Source: Ptychodera flava
Lineage: Eukaryota > Hemichordata > Enteropneusta > Ptychoderidae
DNA length: 64,000 nt
Direction of reading: 5' to 3'
NCBI RefSeq assembly: GCF_041260155.1
Contig: NC_091936.1
Location: 45,299,930-45,363,929 of the forward strand
Shown here: in pieces, positions 22,019-34,377 of the stretch
Numbering within the stretch: position 1 is the first letter of the stretch
Layout of the letters: every line of letters begins with the position of its first letter
Notes under the pieces: generated by a model
What the model was told of the DNA's origin: nothing
Database searches by the model: none
The model's input: only the letters and a program-made list of their open reading frames with translations
Made by a program: the position numbers and the translations under genes

Positions 22019-25000
22019 TCATCTTCTTTGTCCTGTTGATTGTGTTTGTTGTTGTTGTTGTTGTTGTTTGTGTTCTTTCAAGCATTTTATTGAGCAGAAC
22101 TTGAAGTCCATGTACTCAAAGGGAACTTTGTCAGCTAGGTTTTCTCCGCACAACCAGCATCGTCTGTCAGAGTGAAAGTAAGACATTTTAGAAAGCTAAC
22201 CCTGCACAGAGGTAGAGGAAAATGAAAGACTGTTTTCAAGAGGAGTGCGATCATTAATAAATTAAACAATTAAACACTCGGTATGTAATGACTGATAAGG
22301 GTTATGCCCTTTGTGCAGAAGTTGTTATTGTGCTGTAGTGTCTGTGATAAGCATTACAAACACAGTCCATCCATCGTGAAGTTGACATGTACCTGTCAAT
22401 TATTGTCAGATTTTTCTCATCACAGGATTTCAGTAACTAGACACATGATTGAAGAGTAAATCAGTATGTCTTAAAGACACAGTTAATCGCTTGTGCTTGT
22501 TCTGGCACATCTTCTCCTTGCGGCAAATTGTTGAAACAACTGCAAGACTTTTGGAAGCAAAAAATATTACTCCCACTGGCTTAAGAATTCATTTAGCTCA
22601 CTGAAAACTTTATGCTGAAAGTATGAGTAAGAATATTCAAGCAACTTTTAATGGTTGATGTTGCTTTCTTGCAAATGGAATGGAATGGGTTTTGTTTCCA
22701 CCCTGAAATTACTGCATAGAGTTGGCTGTTTAGCTCTACACTCTGATTATTATCGGCAATATACTTGTCTTTGATAGGTTGATATTTAGAACAGACACCA
22801 ACACAGTGATCTTACTTGGTGTTCTTATCGTCTAACTGTTGGGCCAATCTTCTCTCTGCTGCCAACGCTCTCTTCTCCCTTTCACTAAGAGACGCAAACC
22901 ACTGCTTCTCTTTCTCCTCATCTTTCTTCTTTTTGTCTTCAGCTTTCTGTTCCTAGATAGAATGAAATAGAAAATCCACAGAGACGAATTAAAGCAGAAC
23001 ACGCCTCGGGGACAGATATTCAGACTCTCAAATTTCTACAATTCTTTTCTGATCTACCACTTGTTGGGACTCATTTTAACGCTCTAAGAAAAAGAAAAAC
23101 TTTCACCATCTTAGTTTTTCAAAAATCAAAAATGTTATTTTTTCCCAAAGAGTCATTACAGGGATGGCAGTCATTTTGAATTTCGAATATCACAAAATGT
23201 CGGGTAATTTGTTTCTCTAGTTCCAAATTTTGTACGGTGACCCCGATTTTTATTGTTGATTTAGTAACAGAATGGTTGAAAATTTCATTGAGGAAATTTT
23301 GAGCAAAAGTTTACTTCTTTCACTTTTGAGGCACACACTACCTTAATCAAGATAACTGAAGCAGCATGATAGAATGCTTGTGGGGGCGAGGTGCTGTAAT
23401 TGAGGAGATGGAACAGGAAATATGACAGGATGTCTCCTAATTGTCTGAAGTAGCTGGCATCCTTACCTTTAGTTTGTCCTTTCTGGCTTTTTTCTTTTCC
23501 TTTCTCTTCTCAGCCATCTTTACAGCTTTTTCACTTTCCATTTCTGTTGTCAAGGGACTCGGTATCTGTAAATGTTGATAGACAGTGGTATGATAATTAT
23601 CAATGGTGGAAGCTTTGTAAGGGTAGGTAGGTGGTGAGAGAGAAAGAGATGGGGAAGCAATTCCTATTATTTAGAATGAACTAAGCTAACATGACCATTG
23701 GTTTCAAGCTTTGTTTGAAAATTAAAGCTACATACATCAGTAAGTGTACAACCTTGTCAATGCCAATGTTACAAGTACTTTAAACACTTTTCCAGAGATC
23801 ACTTTTTATTTAAAAACTTTCCTTTGATTATGAGGACTGGCTTGAATACAGTAGCAGTAATATAGTGTGAATACAACCATTATGTCAGGAAGTTTCTTGA
23901 GGTTTATTTTTTTTGAAGACATTTTCCTAACAGCATTCCTTACCTGTGCCTTGGTGTAATCATACATATCAGGATAGTCTGCCATGAACTTCCGGAATTC
24001 ATTCCTGGTTGGTTTGTCGATGGACAAGGCATAACTGCACTTTCCATTTTTATCCCTGGATTCAAAGACCAGTGAAAAAAAAACAATGATTATAAATGTC
24101 TATTGCAGGACAGAGTGTTTTTTACTTGAGGGTAAAACAAAATGAACTGTAAATGGTGACTTCTGGTATATACAGTGATTTTTGACTTTTACAAAAAATA
24201 CATTTATGGCTGGGATTATTTGTTGTTTTTTCATTGTTATAACTGTATGTTTGCTTTCTGGTTATGTCACTACTTTGAAGCTTAATGGCAGTATGTTAAT
24301 TTTTTAACATTACAGCAACAACTGTCTGATTTTGTAGTTGTACTACTACAGTAGAACAATGTTCAAAGCTGGACAATCAGACTTTAATTTCACCTGGATT
24401 TCATTCTACCGAATAACGAAACTCAACATACGGGTACAACACACCTTGGGCTCAAAATGAACAATTTTTAAATTGGATTCACGATGGAATTAACTAATTT
24501 TTCTCCTCAGCCAACCATGCCCCCCTACCCCACAACTCTACTTACTTAGCCATAATAATCTTAGCATAAATATCACCACTACACAGTTAAGGTTGAGAGA
24601 ACAGACCTTTGAAACACTATGGTATAGTGCCGGGACTAATACAAATTAAAGTTCTTTTTGTCAAGCTCAGGCTCAGCTGCAATTTGCGAAACACAAGAAT
24701 TATATTACATTATGCTTTCTAACCTGATAGCTGGATCTGCACCAGATTCCAGCAGGATGCGGATAATTTTCCTCTGTCCAGCCTTGGCTGCTATGTGCAG
24801 TAAAGTTCTACCATCACTGGCAAAAGAGTCATTGAGAATCTCAGCTCTCTCCATGGAAGGCAAAGATACTACATCCTTTCCAGCATCAGCTCCTGAACCA
24901 ATGGAAGTTTGATCATTTTGCTGTGGAATCTTTTCATCTCCTGGTTGGGAAGACTGCTGTGTTTCATTTTCTGAAGTTTCCATGTTTTCCGAGGTAGCTT

Positions 25001-28000
25001 CCTTTACCGCACTGTCATCAGTGTCTGTCCTTGTGACTGTACCCGTTTCCAAAGCAACATCGATTTCAGTATCTGTGATTTTGTTAGTGGTATCTTCTAC
25101 AGTAGTCAGAGAATAGTTGTCTGCTTTCCCAGTCTCTGACATTGTCTTTAGTAATGACATCATCATGTCTTCATCTCCAGTCTTACATGCAGTATACAGG
25201 TCATTCCTTAGTTGATAGAGGGCGCTTCCTGAAATCCAGATTGAGAATTCCATTTTGAAGTAACTGTCCACAGAATTTGCCATTCAGTAAGTTACATTTC
25301 TGCGATTTTGGTTATCATAATTATGATTTGGCTATCATAATATTTAAGTGATCAATATATACTGCACTAAGTGATCGAATTGACCAGTACAGATCAGGAT
25401 TTCCAAGAAGTATGACATCATTTGCATTGGTGTCACTGTGGATTTTCTGAGAAGTAACGGGCTGGTTTATATCACAGCTACAAAACTGTATACAGCCTAT
25501 AACTCACGTGTCAGGTTTTACAAAGGACACCCCTACATGTACAAGTACCGATAAATATTACAACAAGACAGATACTGATATTGTGACACAAAGACAACTA
25601 TACAGAGTAAACAATACTTTATCTAGACAGAGAACACTTTTGCTTGTCTGTATTTTCAATGCTATATATGCATTTCGTCTCAGTTAAAAATCAAGGTTTA
25701 AAAGTGACAGGACAAGTCAACTGCCACGTAAAAAATTAGTCTATAAATCGTTTTTGAATCACACATTCATTCTCACCTGGCCTATTTTCCTCTTCAACAA
25801 CACTTTTCTCTTTCTTCTGCACACCAGGTTTCTTTTTCCTCTTGGGTTTATTCCTCAGATTTTCAAACTCCCTGAGATGTAGGGTACTAGTTTCTGTCTC
25901 AACAGTCTCTACAGCCAGGCTGTCTTCAGCATTGGTTTCATTATCAGAATCTGTTTGAGAAAAAAAGAGTGAGTTCTTGGACTGAATCACTGCCGGCAAT
26001 GCAGTTCAGTAAGTAAAGCAATTTAATTGAGTGATTCAACTCAAGAGGGTGATGTTCATCACCTGAGTTATTCTGTGATAATGTTTTGATACTCAATTTT
26101 CAAGTTTGATTTTTTTTTACCTGATTCAAGTTGTTCCATGCTTTCATTTGGTGTCTCAGAATCTAGTATTCCTTTTACTTCATCTGTTTTTGTTTCCTTT
26201 TCAGGTGACCTTTCACCTCTGCCATCCTTGCTTGTTGTATCTCTATTGTTTCTATCTGTGACTGATGAGATTTCACCACCTCCATCTTTTGGACAAGAGT
26301 CCTTATGAAATTTCTGAGGATCTTTTACAACTCCTTGTTTAACTTCAGAATGTCGCCCATCTTCAGTCGCCAAGACGCTTGCAATGCGGCCATTATTACC
26401 TCTACCATTTCCATTCTCACCATTTTCCCTGACCATGACTTTCTGCTTGGATAACCTCCGGGGTATCGCTTTTGGTTTGGGTGACCATGGCAGCAAGTCT
26501 GCCACGTCTTCCTCGTTGCCATAGCACTCGGCAGTCATGAGTTCTGCATGGACCCTCTTCACTTCTGCAAATGTCGGCCTCCTTGTGGAGAATGGGATGG
26601 TTATGAAGCGTGGGTCTTTCTTGCTGAAGTGGGCATTCTTTCCACTGAAGAAGATCGCTTTGTTAAAACTTGGTGCCCGAAGGAAGATATGATCACAGTC
26701 TGCGAGAGATTCTTTCCAGTCGTCCAGTAAGTCATGGATGTCTTGAATCAAAGCTGCTTCATTATATCGCCTGAGACTTGCTCCAGCTGATCTGAGAACA
26801 ATGAAAATCGATTTCTTCATAATTGTCAGAACATCAAAGTGACAAGCAAGGCAGGTTTTCCTTTGAACCAAACACAACTGAAATGATACTTCATGCACAG
26901 AAGAAAAGTTTGCTGTGACTTACATTGATACAAAAATTACATGTCCTTTTCCTGACTTGTTCATGCAAATTACAGCAAAAAATGTGACACCTTTTGACAA
27001 TGTTCTAGTAACCTTTATGTCATTCTACCATAGATGCTATTTATGTGACTCAGCATACAATATGATCTCAATCCTATATTAGTTTACAAAGCAATAACCC
27101 CTTTCTTTATATATACCCGGTATTATGAGACACAAATGTGAAATGCTAATTTGCATGAATACAGAAATTATATTTTTACTTTAACATGGGCGGGAAAAAA
27201 ATTCTATCAACTGAATTTTTCCCACCAAAACTTTGGAGCAACATTTTACTAATTTTTAAGAATTTTTCTGTAACTTTTTTATCACTTTGGACAAATAGAC
27301 ATCATATTTCATTGGCAACATTTTTTAGCAAAATTTTCTCAAAAATTCGACAAAAATTGACTTTGGCGCTCATAGAGTTAAGCAGGTTTCAGCAGCAAAC
27401 ACCATACAGAATACATCAAAACAATGCAGAAAGATGGCATTCTGTCCCTCTAGTCAACAGTATAAAACACTCATATAGGTTGATATCAATAATGCTATGG
27501 TACGAGTTAAGGCTTTTACCCCTACTTCCTAGTAGTTGGCTCCACCATTGTCACTCAAACAATGACAGGACTGTACCAACATTTCGCAAAAAGGTGTAAA
27601 ATCATACCTTGGAGCATGGCCACCTTGTTGACTGTCTCTGATACCCTGTGCTGAACCTCGCTTTGCTCTGACGGTGTATCGATGGAATGTTTTGTGCAAA
27701 AGCACTTTTTCTCTGTGGGTGACAGACAAACAGTTCAAAATTTAAAAATAGATACTGATGAAGTAAAGCTCACACAAATTAAAGAATAGACAAAGTTTCT
27801 CTAAAGCAAGTTGTTGAAGAAAGAAGATCGATGAAATGAAGTCATACATACATGTAAATACATACATACATGTAAACACCAATAAGCTAATCAACAATAA
27901 GCTAGTCATTACAAAGTACAGAATACACTGGGAAAGTACTTTTTCTTCCAGGGATAATACAGTTCCTAACTACCTAGATGCTTGTTTTGAGTCAGTACAA

Positions 28001-31000
28001 TGCAGTATTAAGGTATTATATCATATCAGTATATTAGTGGTGCGAAAACTGCAATCTCATTGGTTGAGACGTGACAAAAACTGTGCTATATTTGCAATAT
28101 AGCAATGTTGGAACAGGCACAAGCTTTCAGATGGAGAAAATCCTGCATTTTTATGTTTCAAGCTGGAATTTCAATTCAATATTATGATACAATAGCAAAT
28201 TACCACCTCAGCAATGGGTATACCACTCGATTTTGACCAGTTCACTCAATTTATGCACTAGCTATCACTTGTCCACACATATCATGAACTGGTCAAAATC
28301 TTGTGGTATATTGTCACTTGGTGTGGTTTATTGCACCTGGAAAGTGAGAGGCTTAAACTTTTGCTCCAACTTTCCCTAATGAAACTTTTGATCATTTTCT
28401 TAACAAAACAAGAACACAAAATGGGGGTAACTGAGTAACATTTGGTGCTAGAGAAACGAACTACCTAACATTTACAAATATTTGAAATTTAAAATGGTTG
28501 CCATCCCTGTGTTAACTCTATGGGGTACAATAAAATTTTTGATTTTTTGAAAAGCTAAAATGGTACCGTAAGATGTTTCTTAACTCCAAGAACTTTGAAA
28601 TGGACCCCCATAATGAGCCCCTACAAAGTGGTAGATCAGAAAAGAATTGTAAAAATTAAACAGTCAGAATATCTATCCCTGAGGCACATTCTATCTTAAC
28701 TTATATTTCCAAATACCAAATATTTGTTCCACATGGTTTGATCTCCATCATTCAAATACAGATCAGGTATATAACAGTAACACCATCATCCCTTGTATTT
28801 CTGTATGAAATATCAAACTTACACAAACTTTTATTCAGTTGTTCTTGTGTATTTGTAAAGTTGTCACAGCCAGACAAATGACTTTCACCAAATTTAACTT
28901 TATAAAAGAGGATTTTAAAGACTTTGGTTGCTGCAGTACTTCCATCATATCAGTCAGTTTCTGAATGTCTGTGGCATTGACTCACCCATCATATCAGTCA
29001 GTTTCTGAATGTCTGTGGCATTGACTCACCCATCATATCAGTCAGTTTCTGAATGTCTGTGGCATTGACTCACCCATCATATCAGTCAGTTTCTGAATGT
29101 CTGTGGCATTGACTCACCCATCATATCAGTCAGTTTCTGAATGTCTGTGGCATTGACTCAGTCAGTTTCTGAATGTCTGTGGCATTGACTCACCCATCAT
29201 ATCAGTCAGTTTCTGAATGTCTGTGGCATTGACTCACCCATCAAATATGGCTCCTGCAAAGTGACCGCCAGCAACCATCAACACACACCATTTCATTTGT
29301 TGGGTGAGAGTCTCCGTCTTGTAAATTAATTCATTCTGAGTCACAGGTACGTTCTAATTTGTAAAGAATGAGGTGCAACAGACATGTGAAACATCTTATA
29401 AGATAGCTTCAGAATGTGAGTTCGACCACTTGAGTGAATCACGATTGTTAGCTTGACGAACACCTTGAAACCTACAAGGTGCTTTTGTCATTTGTGTATT
29501 TGTCTCTAATTTACCTGAGGTATTTTGAAATAAGTTTAAGTACATGACACAAACTATGAAGAATTTTCAAAGATTAACTTTTGACTAGAGTTCAAATGCC
29601 ACTGTATTTTTTCCATGTATAATCATATTCCTATAAATTTAATACAATTGTCTGGGCTTTTCCTTTGTACTGGTGCACCAAAGTACACAACACACATTGT
29701 CAACAAAATAAACTGATTAACAAAGTTTTCATCAATTTCATTGTTGATCCAACTCTGAAATCTCCTTACCTTCTTTCCATATATAATACACCTGTATATG
29801 GAGAGAATTTGACCACTGCTGTTCTTGAAATACAGTTTAGGGTACTGCCGACCTCTTGATTGTTTTAGTTTCCCATCATCATCAGTTTCACTGTCTGTTC
29901 CGCTATTTGGTGAAGATTTCAGACGAGATGGAAAGGATGCCCGTATTTTATGAGGTTTGGATATCGGAGAAAGATCTTGGTTTTCTTCATCCTCGCTGTC
30001 ACTGCTACTGCTATCACTGCCAGATATACTAGATATTTCACCTGCGTAAGAAGTAATGGAATAGACATCATAAAGGCCAGTATTTTTCAGACCCTAAATG
30101 TAGCAGAAGCTGTATAAATGGTTATCAAATTCACAAGTGTTACTTGCAATGCCTCACATACAAATTAAATTCCCCAATTTTTCAAACCTGAGCACCCTAT
30201 CTATATCAAAGATTGTATGTATTCTATGTATATCTGTACACCATACATATTGATGGATATTTAAATTTTGCATATTTTCATGTCATGATTTTAGTCGGTT
30301 GAAAGTGAAGTCAGCATATCGCATACATTTCCTCCATTCTTTCAGAGAACATTGAATCTCCATCACAAAAAGAATTTACTGGTAGCAAGTTAGAACACTG
30401 ATTTTGTTTTCCAAACACTATTGTGTTATGATTTGTTTTGCTGTGTACCATCATTTTTGAAATGGCAACTAGTCAGTCACTTTCTTTCCTGGACTGTGAG
30501 AAGTCCCTTCTAACAACCTTTCCTAGATGAATATACTGTTGCCTGGTTTCATTTTACAAGGTCAATAGGTGCCAAAGTCATACACCGTCAAAGCAATGCA
30601 ATACAGAATTTCCGAACAAGACTTGAAAAGACAGACAACATTACCTGTTAACATGCTTTCAAAGGCCTCTTCTGTGACACTGGGTTGACCTGCCGCTTTT
30701 TGCCTCAGATTAAACCTATGCCAGTCTAACTTGTAGTGTTTTCTCTGTAACATAATGTGAAATAACAGCAAAGTTATAAGACCATGTGTGTAAATTCATT
30801 AATAAGGATATATGGTGTCATCTCGACATAATGGCGAGGTAACAAATATTACGTTGATGCAATACAATCTGTACTCAGTATGAACAATACTTATCTCTGT
30901 ATTATGATATATTTTTGCCAACAATGGTAACAGAAACAATTATAATACAGGGCATGAATTATTTTTGAGTAAGTTAGGAAAACAGATGCTAACAACTGTT

Positions 31001-32776
31001 CTTATAGTATTTTTAGGTCCAATGCTTTATCTGACTAGTTTTCACACTGTGTTTACTATCAGGCGTTTTGATGGTACACTGCAGAAAATTAGTATTGTTT
31101 ACATGTAAACTTTACAAGGATTTATTTCTGTCTTCAGTTATTCTTAGAATAATAAAGGTCAAAGTTTACCTGTTCTGTTCTTGATGTAAACTGGCAGTCA
31201 CAGGTAGAGCAAGCCATCTTGTCAGAGATTACATGTTTCTTTGGGGAAGCTGTCGATAGAAATTCATCATTGTTCCATGAAAATTTGTTTCTTCAACTCT
31301 ACTATTCTACAATACATACATTCAATTGTTTTCAATCATTTCAACATATGTTCTGTCAGGTGTCTTTTTTCAGGGTCTACAGTGGTCACAATGAAAGATC
31401 CTTATCTTTTACGAGGATGATTTGTGTAGATGGGGAATGGCAACAATTAACTTGTTCATTTCGTGTCAAATTACACTCTTTTTTGCTGTGAAATAAAAAG
31501 ACACTTGCTGCAATTCAGTGGCACAAAACTTTCCCTAGTTGGTGTTGTACATTGACATTCACAATGTTGTGTGCAAACTGTCCATCATGAAACTCTGTGG
31601 GGAAAGGTCATGTCTATGAGCTGTGGAACTGTGTGATGGTGACTCATTACACAAGGAAGGCTGAGTGTATACACTGATATGCTGCTTGTATAGTTACTGC
31701 TTCGATTACTCTGATGCAGATCAGAGAGTGCACCAGCTCAGAGGACAGGGGGCTCAGTCTCGAATGTTTTCTTGTTGTTCGTTTGTTTACCAATACATAG
31801 GTAGAGTACATAACAATATCATGGCTGCAACATGATGATGTATGTCTTTATGAAAAGCAATAAATAAAACATGTAAAATTGCAAACCAGAGAGGCATTCA
31901 CTCTAGTCTATCTAAACTATCACTATACCCAGACAAATACATGTAAATAACTCTCAAGGTGAAAGTTACACCTGAATGTATTTGTCTGGGCAATCATAGA
32001 TCAGGTAGAGTGTGTGTGCTGTTCTGGCTTGGCTTTCATTTTACATTGCATGTTTTATTTATTACTTTACTTCAATCAAACACATATTGTCATGTTTCAG
32101 CTCTTTTGTTTTTTACTGTGTTCGTAAACAAACAAACAAACAACATGAAAACATTTGAGACTGAACCCCCATGCTCAGAGTAAACACTGTCCCCACGGAC
32201 GGGACCATGGTGTAAAGCTCATCTTTCTTGCATGTACCTATAAGAGATACATACTATTCTTAACTCAATTTTTGTTTCAGAAGGAAATCCTCTTGAAAAT
32301 TAAGGCCCTCCCCAACCTTCTTTTTTCCTGTCGGATCAAGGACGTAGATATACTACCTGTAGTAGGTTTACTACGCTTTGATTACTCCAAACCCCTAACC
32401 TTCCCCTGGCCCTTAACCCCTTCAATATTTGTGTTTCCTCTTAGGATTCCCCTCATTGGAAATGTTTTCAGGGAAGAGAGGTCTGATCGAATTCTTGACA
32501 ACTCTTTTTATTCCTACCTGTGTGTTCTGTAGAACTTTGCTCATCATTCGACTCGCCAGGTTGGAAGTCCTCAGCTTTGATATTCGGTTGACAAGATGCC
32601 AGAGTCAAGCCCTTCATGAGAGTTTTTGCTTTGCTGTCATAGAGGGAACATGTAAAATACTCTGGAAGACCGCCAGCTTGTTTTGACACTGACAATTTCT
32701 CTTTGACCTTCCTGGGTTCACCATCCCGAGCGGAAAGAAGCCCACTTTCAGACACAGCAACTTCTGCCTCCGCCAT
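22019..32776 (-). CDS. ANKZF1: ANKZF1 / Vms1-like peptidyl-tRNA hydrolase (ribosome quality control), 13 coding exons
   Basis: Coding exons: 32776–32518, 31249–31170, 30744–30645, 30041–29770, 29335–29238, 27712–27608, 26791–26121, 25950–25777, 25228–24724, 24055–23944, 23565–23467, 22952–22816, 22163–22019; phases join to 918 codons (human protein about 726). Order of parts: C2H2-like finger Cys100, Cys103, His116, His122; acidic serine-rich linker; VLRF1 release-factor-like domain (about 215–370) with the RGSAQG motif and the expected catalytic Gln292; long charged insert; ankyrin segments at about 592–612 and 724–755; K/E-rich coiled coil; p97/VCP-binding VIM motif R850…AA…R860; treble-clef zinc ligands Cys873, Cys876, Cys894, Cys898; a CAA-encoded poly-Gln near the C-terminus. 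Family role: cleaves nascent chains from tRNA on stalled 60S subunits and recruits p97. All key residues are present. The extra length lies in low-complexity linkers. Start ATG has context ATCATGG. Confidence 0.95.
22995..23345 (-). repeat. MITE family A in ANKZF1 intron 11
   Basis: Minus-orientation copy with both ends readable: ACGCCTCGGGGACAG at the left and GAGGCACACACTACCTTAA at the right. Confidence 0.75.
28322..28697 (+). repeat. MITE family A in ANKZF1 intron 5
   Basis: Plus-orientation copy ending CTGAGGCACATTCTATCTTAA, with the ATGGTTGCCATCCCTGTG and GTGGTAGATCAGAAAAG blocks. Confidence 0.7.
28942..29237. repeat. 44-bp minisatellite that repeats the ANKZF1 exon 5 splice donor
   Basis: Units begin at 28942, 28986, 29030, 29074 and 29118; then comes a shortened unit and a full one from 29194. 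The array ends exactly at the last base of the intron next to exon 5 (29238). On the gene strand each full unit ends in ATGATGG followed by GTGAGT, nearly the same as the real junction TTTGATGG/GTGAGT. Intact copies of the donor occur at about 28979, 29023, 29067, 29111, 29187 and 29231 (the last is the real one). Confidence 0.92.
31744..32172. mobile_element. Foldback element in ANKZF1 intron 1, 429 bp, 8-bp target duplication
   Basis: The left half (from GGGGGCTCAGTCTCGAATG) and right half (to CATTTGAGACTGAACCCCC) are imperfect inverted copies of about 200 bases meeting near 31960, where CCCAGACAAATACAT pairs perfectly with ATGTATTTGTCTGGG. Flanked by GCTCAGAG (31736–31743 and 32173–32180). 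No coding sequence. Arms have diverged, so it is older than the perfect palindromes. Confidence 0.75.
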
Positions 32777-33566
32777 GATAACCCCACGTCCCCAGTATCC
32801 CGCGCAACGCTGAAAATGTTACTCTTCTACACTTTGAGTATTCAATAATAGAAACAGGACTTTGAGCTTTTTATGTCATCCCGATTGCCCGGTTTCATAA
32901 GATACGTTTTGTATGCTGTAAGATCACCGCCTTCCGAGCTGTATTGCACAAGACATGGAAATCACGGTCAAACATGACTCCACACCGACAGAATCTGAGG
33001 AGAATGCATCGCCCTGCTCAGCATATGGATCGACAATTCTTGCCCGCCGCTCGTATATACGGACAATGACAAACTGTGTGAAAGGACTCTCCACAAGATC
33101 GACGATCGTGGTTTCAAAGTAACCGGAAAAGCATCACCTTTCATTGGCAAATAATGTAGGCAAGAGAAATTTAGGTCGGCTTCGCCAGGCTTAGGCGGCT
33201 GTCTGCCATGTCAATGACTCATGACCTAATGAACTTTGAACTTCACGAAAGAGGCGTAGGTGGCGCTATTCTGAAAGCAGCAAAATTTTATGTTGCTGGA
33301 AAGTGTTCACCTACATACGTTTCAAAATTTTCTCCGACTGTACAAATATTTCGCAACTTAGAAGACACTTTTGAGAGCACAAAATAATTCATACATGGTA
33401 AAATGATAAATATTACAATGTCAAAGTGATCTTGTACAAGGTCTACAAGAAATCTACAACCACATCACATGATTGGTACGATTTTATACCACAAAAGGAA
33501 ATTTATAGGCGGAAGGAAATTCTCACAGTATAAAAAAACAAAAACAATTCCAGTAAGTTTTCATCT
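32777..33566. other. Intergenic spacer between ANKZF1 start and NDUFA10 3' end
   Basis: About 800 bases. The part next to the ANKZF1 start is richer in CpG and should hold its promoter. An AP-1-like TGACTCA occurs near 33213. No open frame of note is present. Confidence 0.4.
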
Positions 33567-33572
33567 TTTATT
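33567..33572 (-). terminator. Candidate poly(A) signal of NDUFA10
   Basis: AATAAA on the minus strand about 810 bases after the NDUFA10 stop. The open frame at 33714–34085 (−) would then be 3' UTR; it has no recognisable domain. Confidence 0.4.
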
Positions 33573-34377
33573 GTATGACTTTGAAAGGTGACAAACGTCA
33601 GCAAAATGTGAAATTTAACCGACCCTAAAGCCAGATGCTGACTATGTCAGGTAGCGTATTTACAACCAACAACTGACAACACAAATACAGTAACACTTCT
33701 TTGTCAGACTACACTATGCTTGTGAAAATCTTGTCGAGCATTCACCGTTATCTTTCTTCTGTAACAAAAGGTGGGTGAAAAGTCCTATGGATGTAGACAT
33801 CACATCCTCTCTTGTTGTTAACATTGAAAGAATCTGATATTTCAATGTGTTTATGATAAACTTTATACTTCTCTTGGACAAATTCATGGAGAAGGACAAT
33901 TTTTTCTGAAACGTCATAACACAATTTAAAGAAACAGTTAGCAACTTTGCTACTGAACTAAGCATTGTAACAGTGTCAGGAATGCCTCTGCAGTCAAATT
34001 TACATGTGGCAGTAGTTCCGTAAAATTTCAGTATTTGAATTCCAATGTCAGCATCAGAGCACAGATTGCAAATGACATATTCCATATTTCATGGATAGTT
34101 GATGACACTCATGTATATTCTCAAAACTCATGTAACCACTGAAAGAGACTGGTTATCGATCAAAGCACAGTATTAGTTGATATCTGTACTATAGTTGAAA
34201 TATGACCATCTATACCTCATATAAGTTTTCATATATTTTTTAAAGACACACCCTTCTTACATACCATTTCTTGAAAAATATTTCACTATTATGCAAATCT
34301 GACAAAGCTGAAACTGTTAAAATATTTTTCAAACAAAAAAATACATTCCATTTACAAAAGAATAGCCTTCAATAAAA

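Noticed and set aside
28942-29237. CRISPR-like regular spacing of the 44-bp repeats
   Set aside because: Units are directly abutting with no spacers, and the setting is a eukaryotic intron; it is a minisatellite.
32155-32532. 125-residue plus-strand frame in ANKZF1 intron 1
   Set aside because: Partly inside the foldback element and antisense to exon 1; a shadow frame.
33714-34085. 123-residue minus-strand frame after NDUFA10
   Set aside because: Falls between the NDUFA10 stop and its likely poly(A) signal, so probably 3' UTR; no domain seen.
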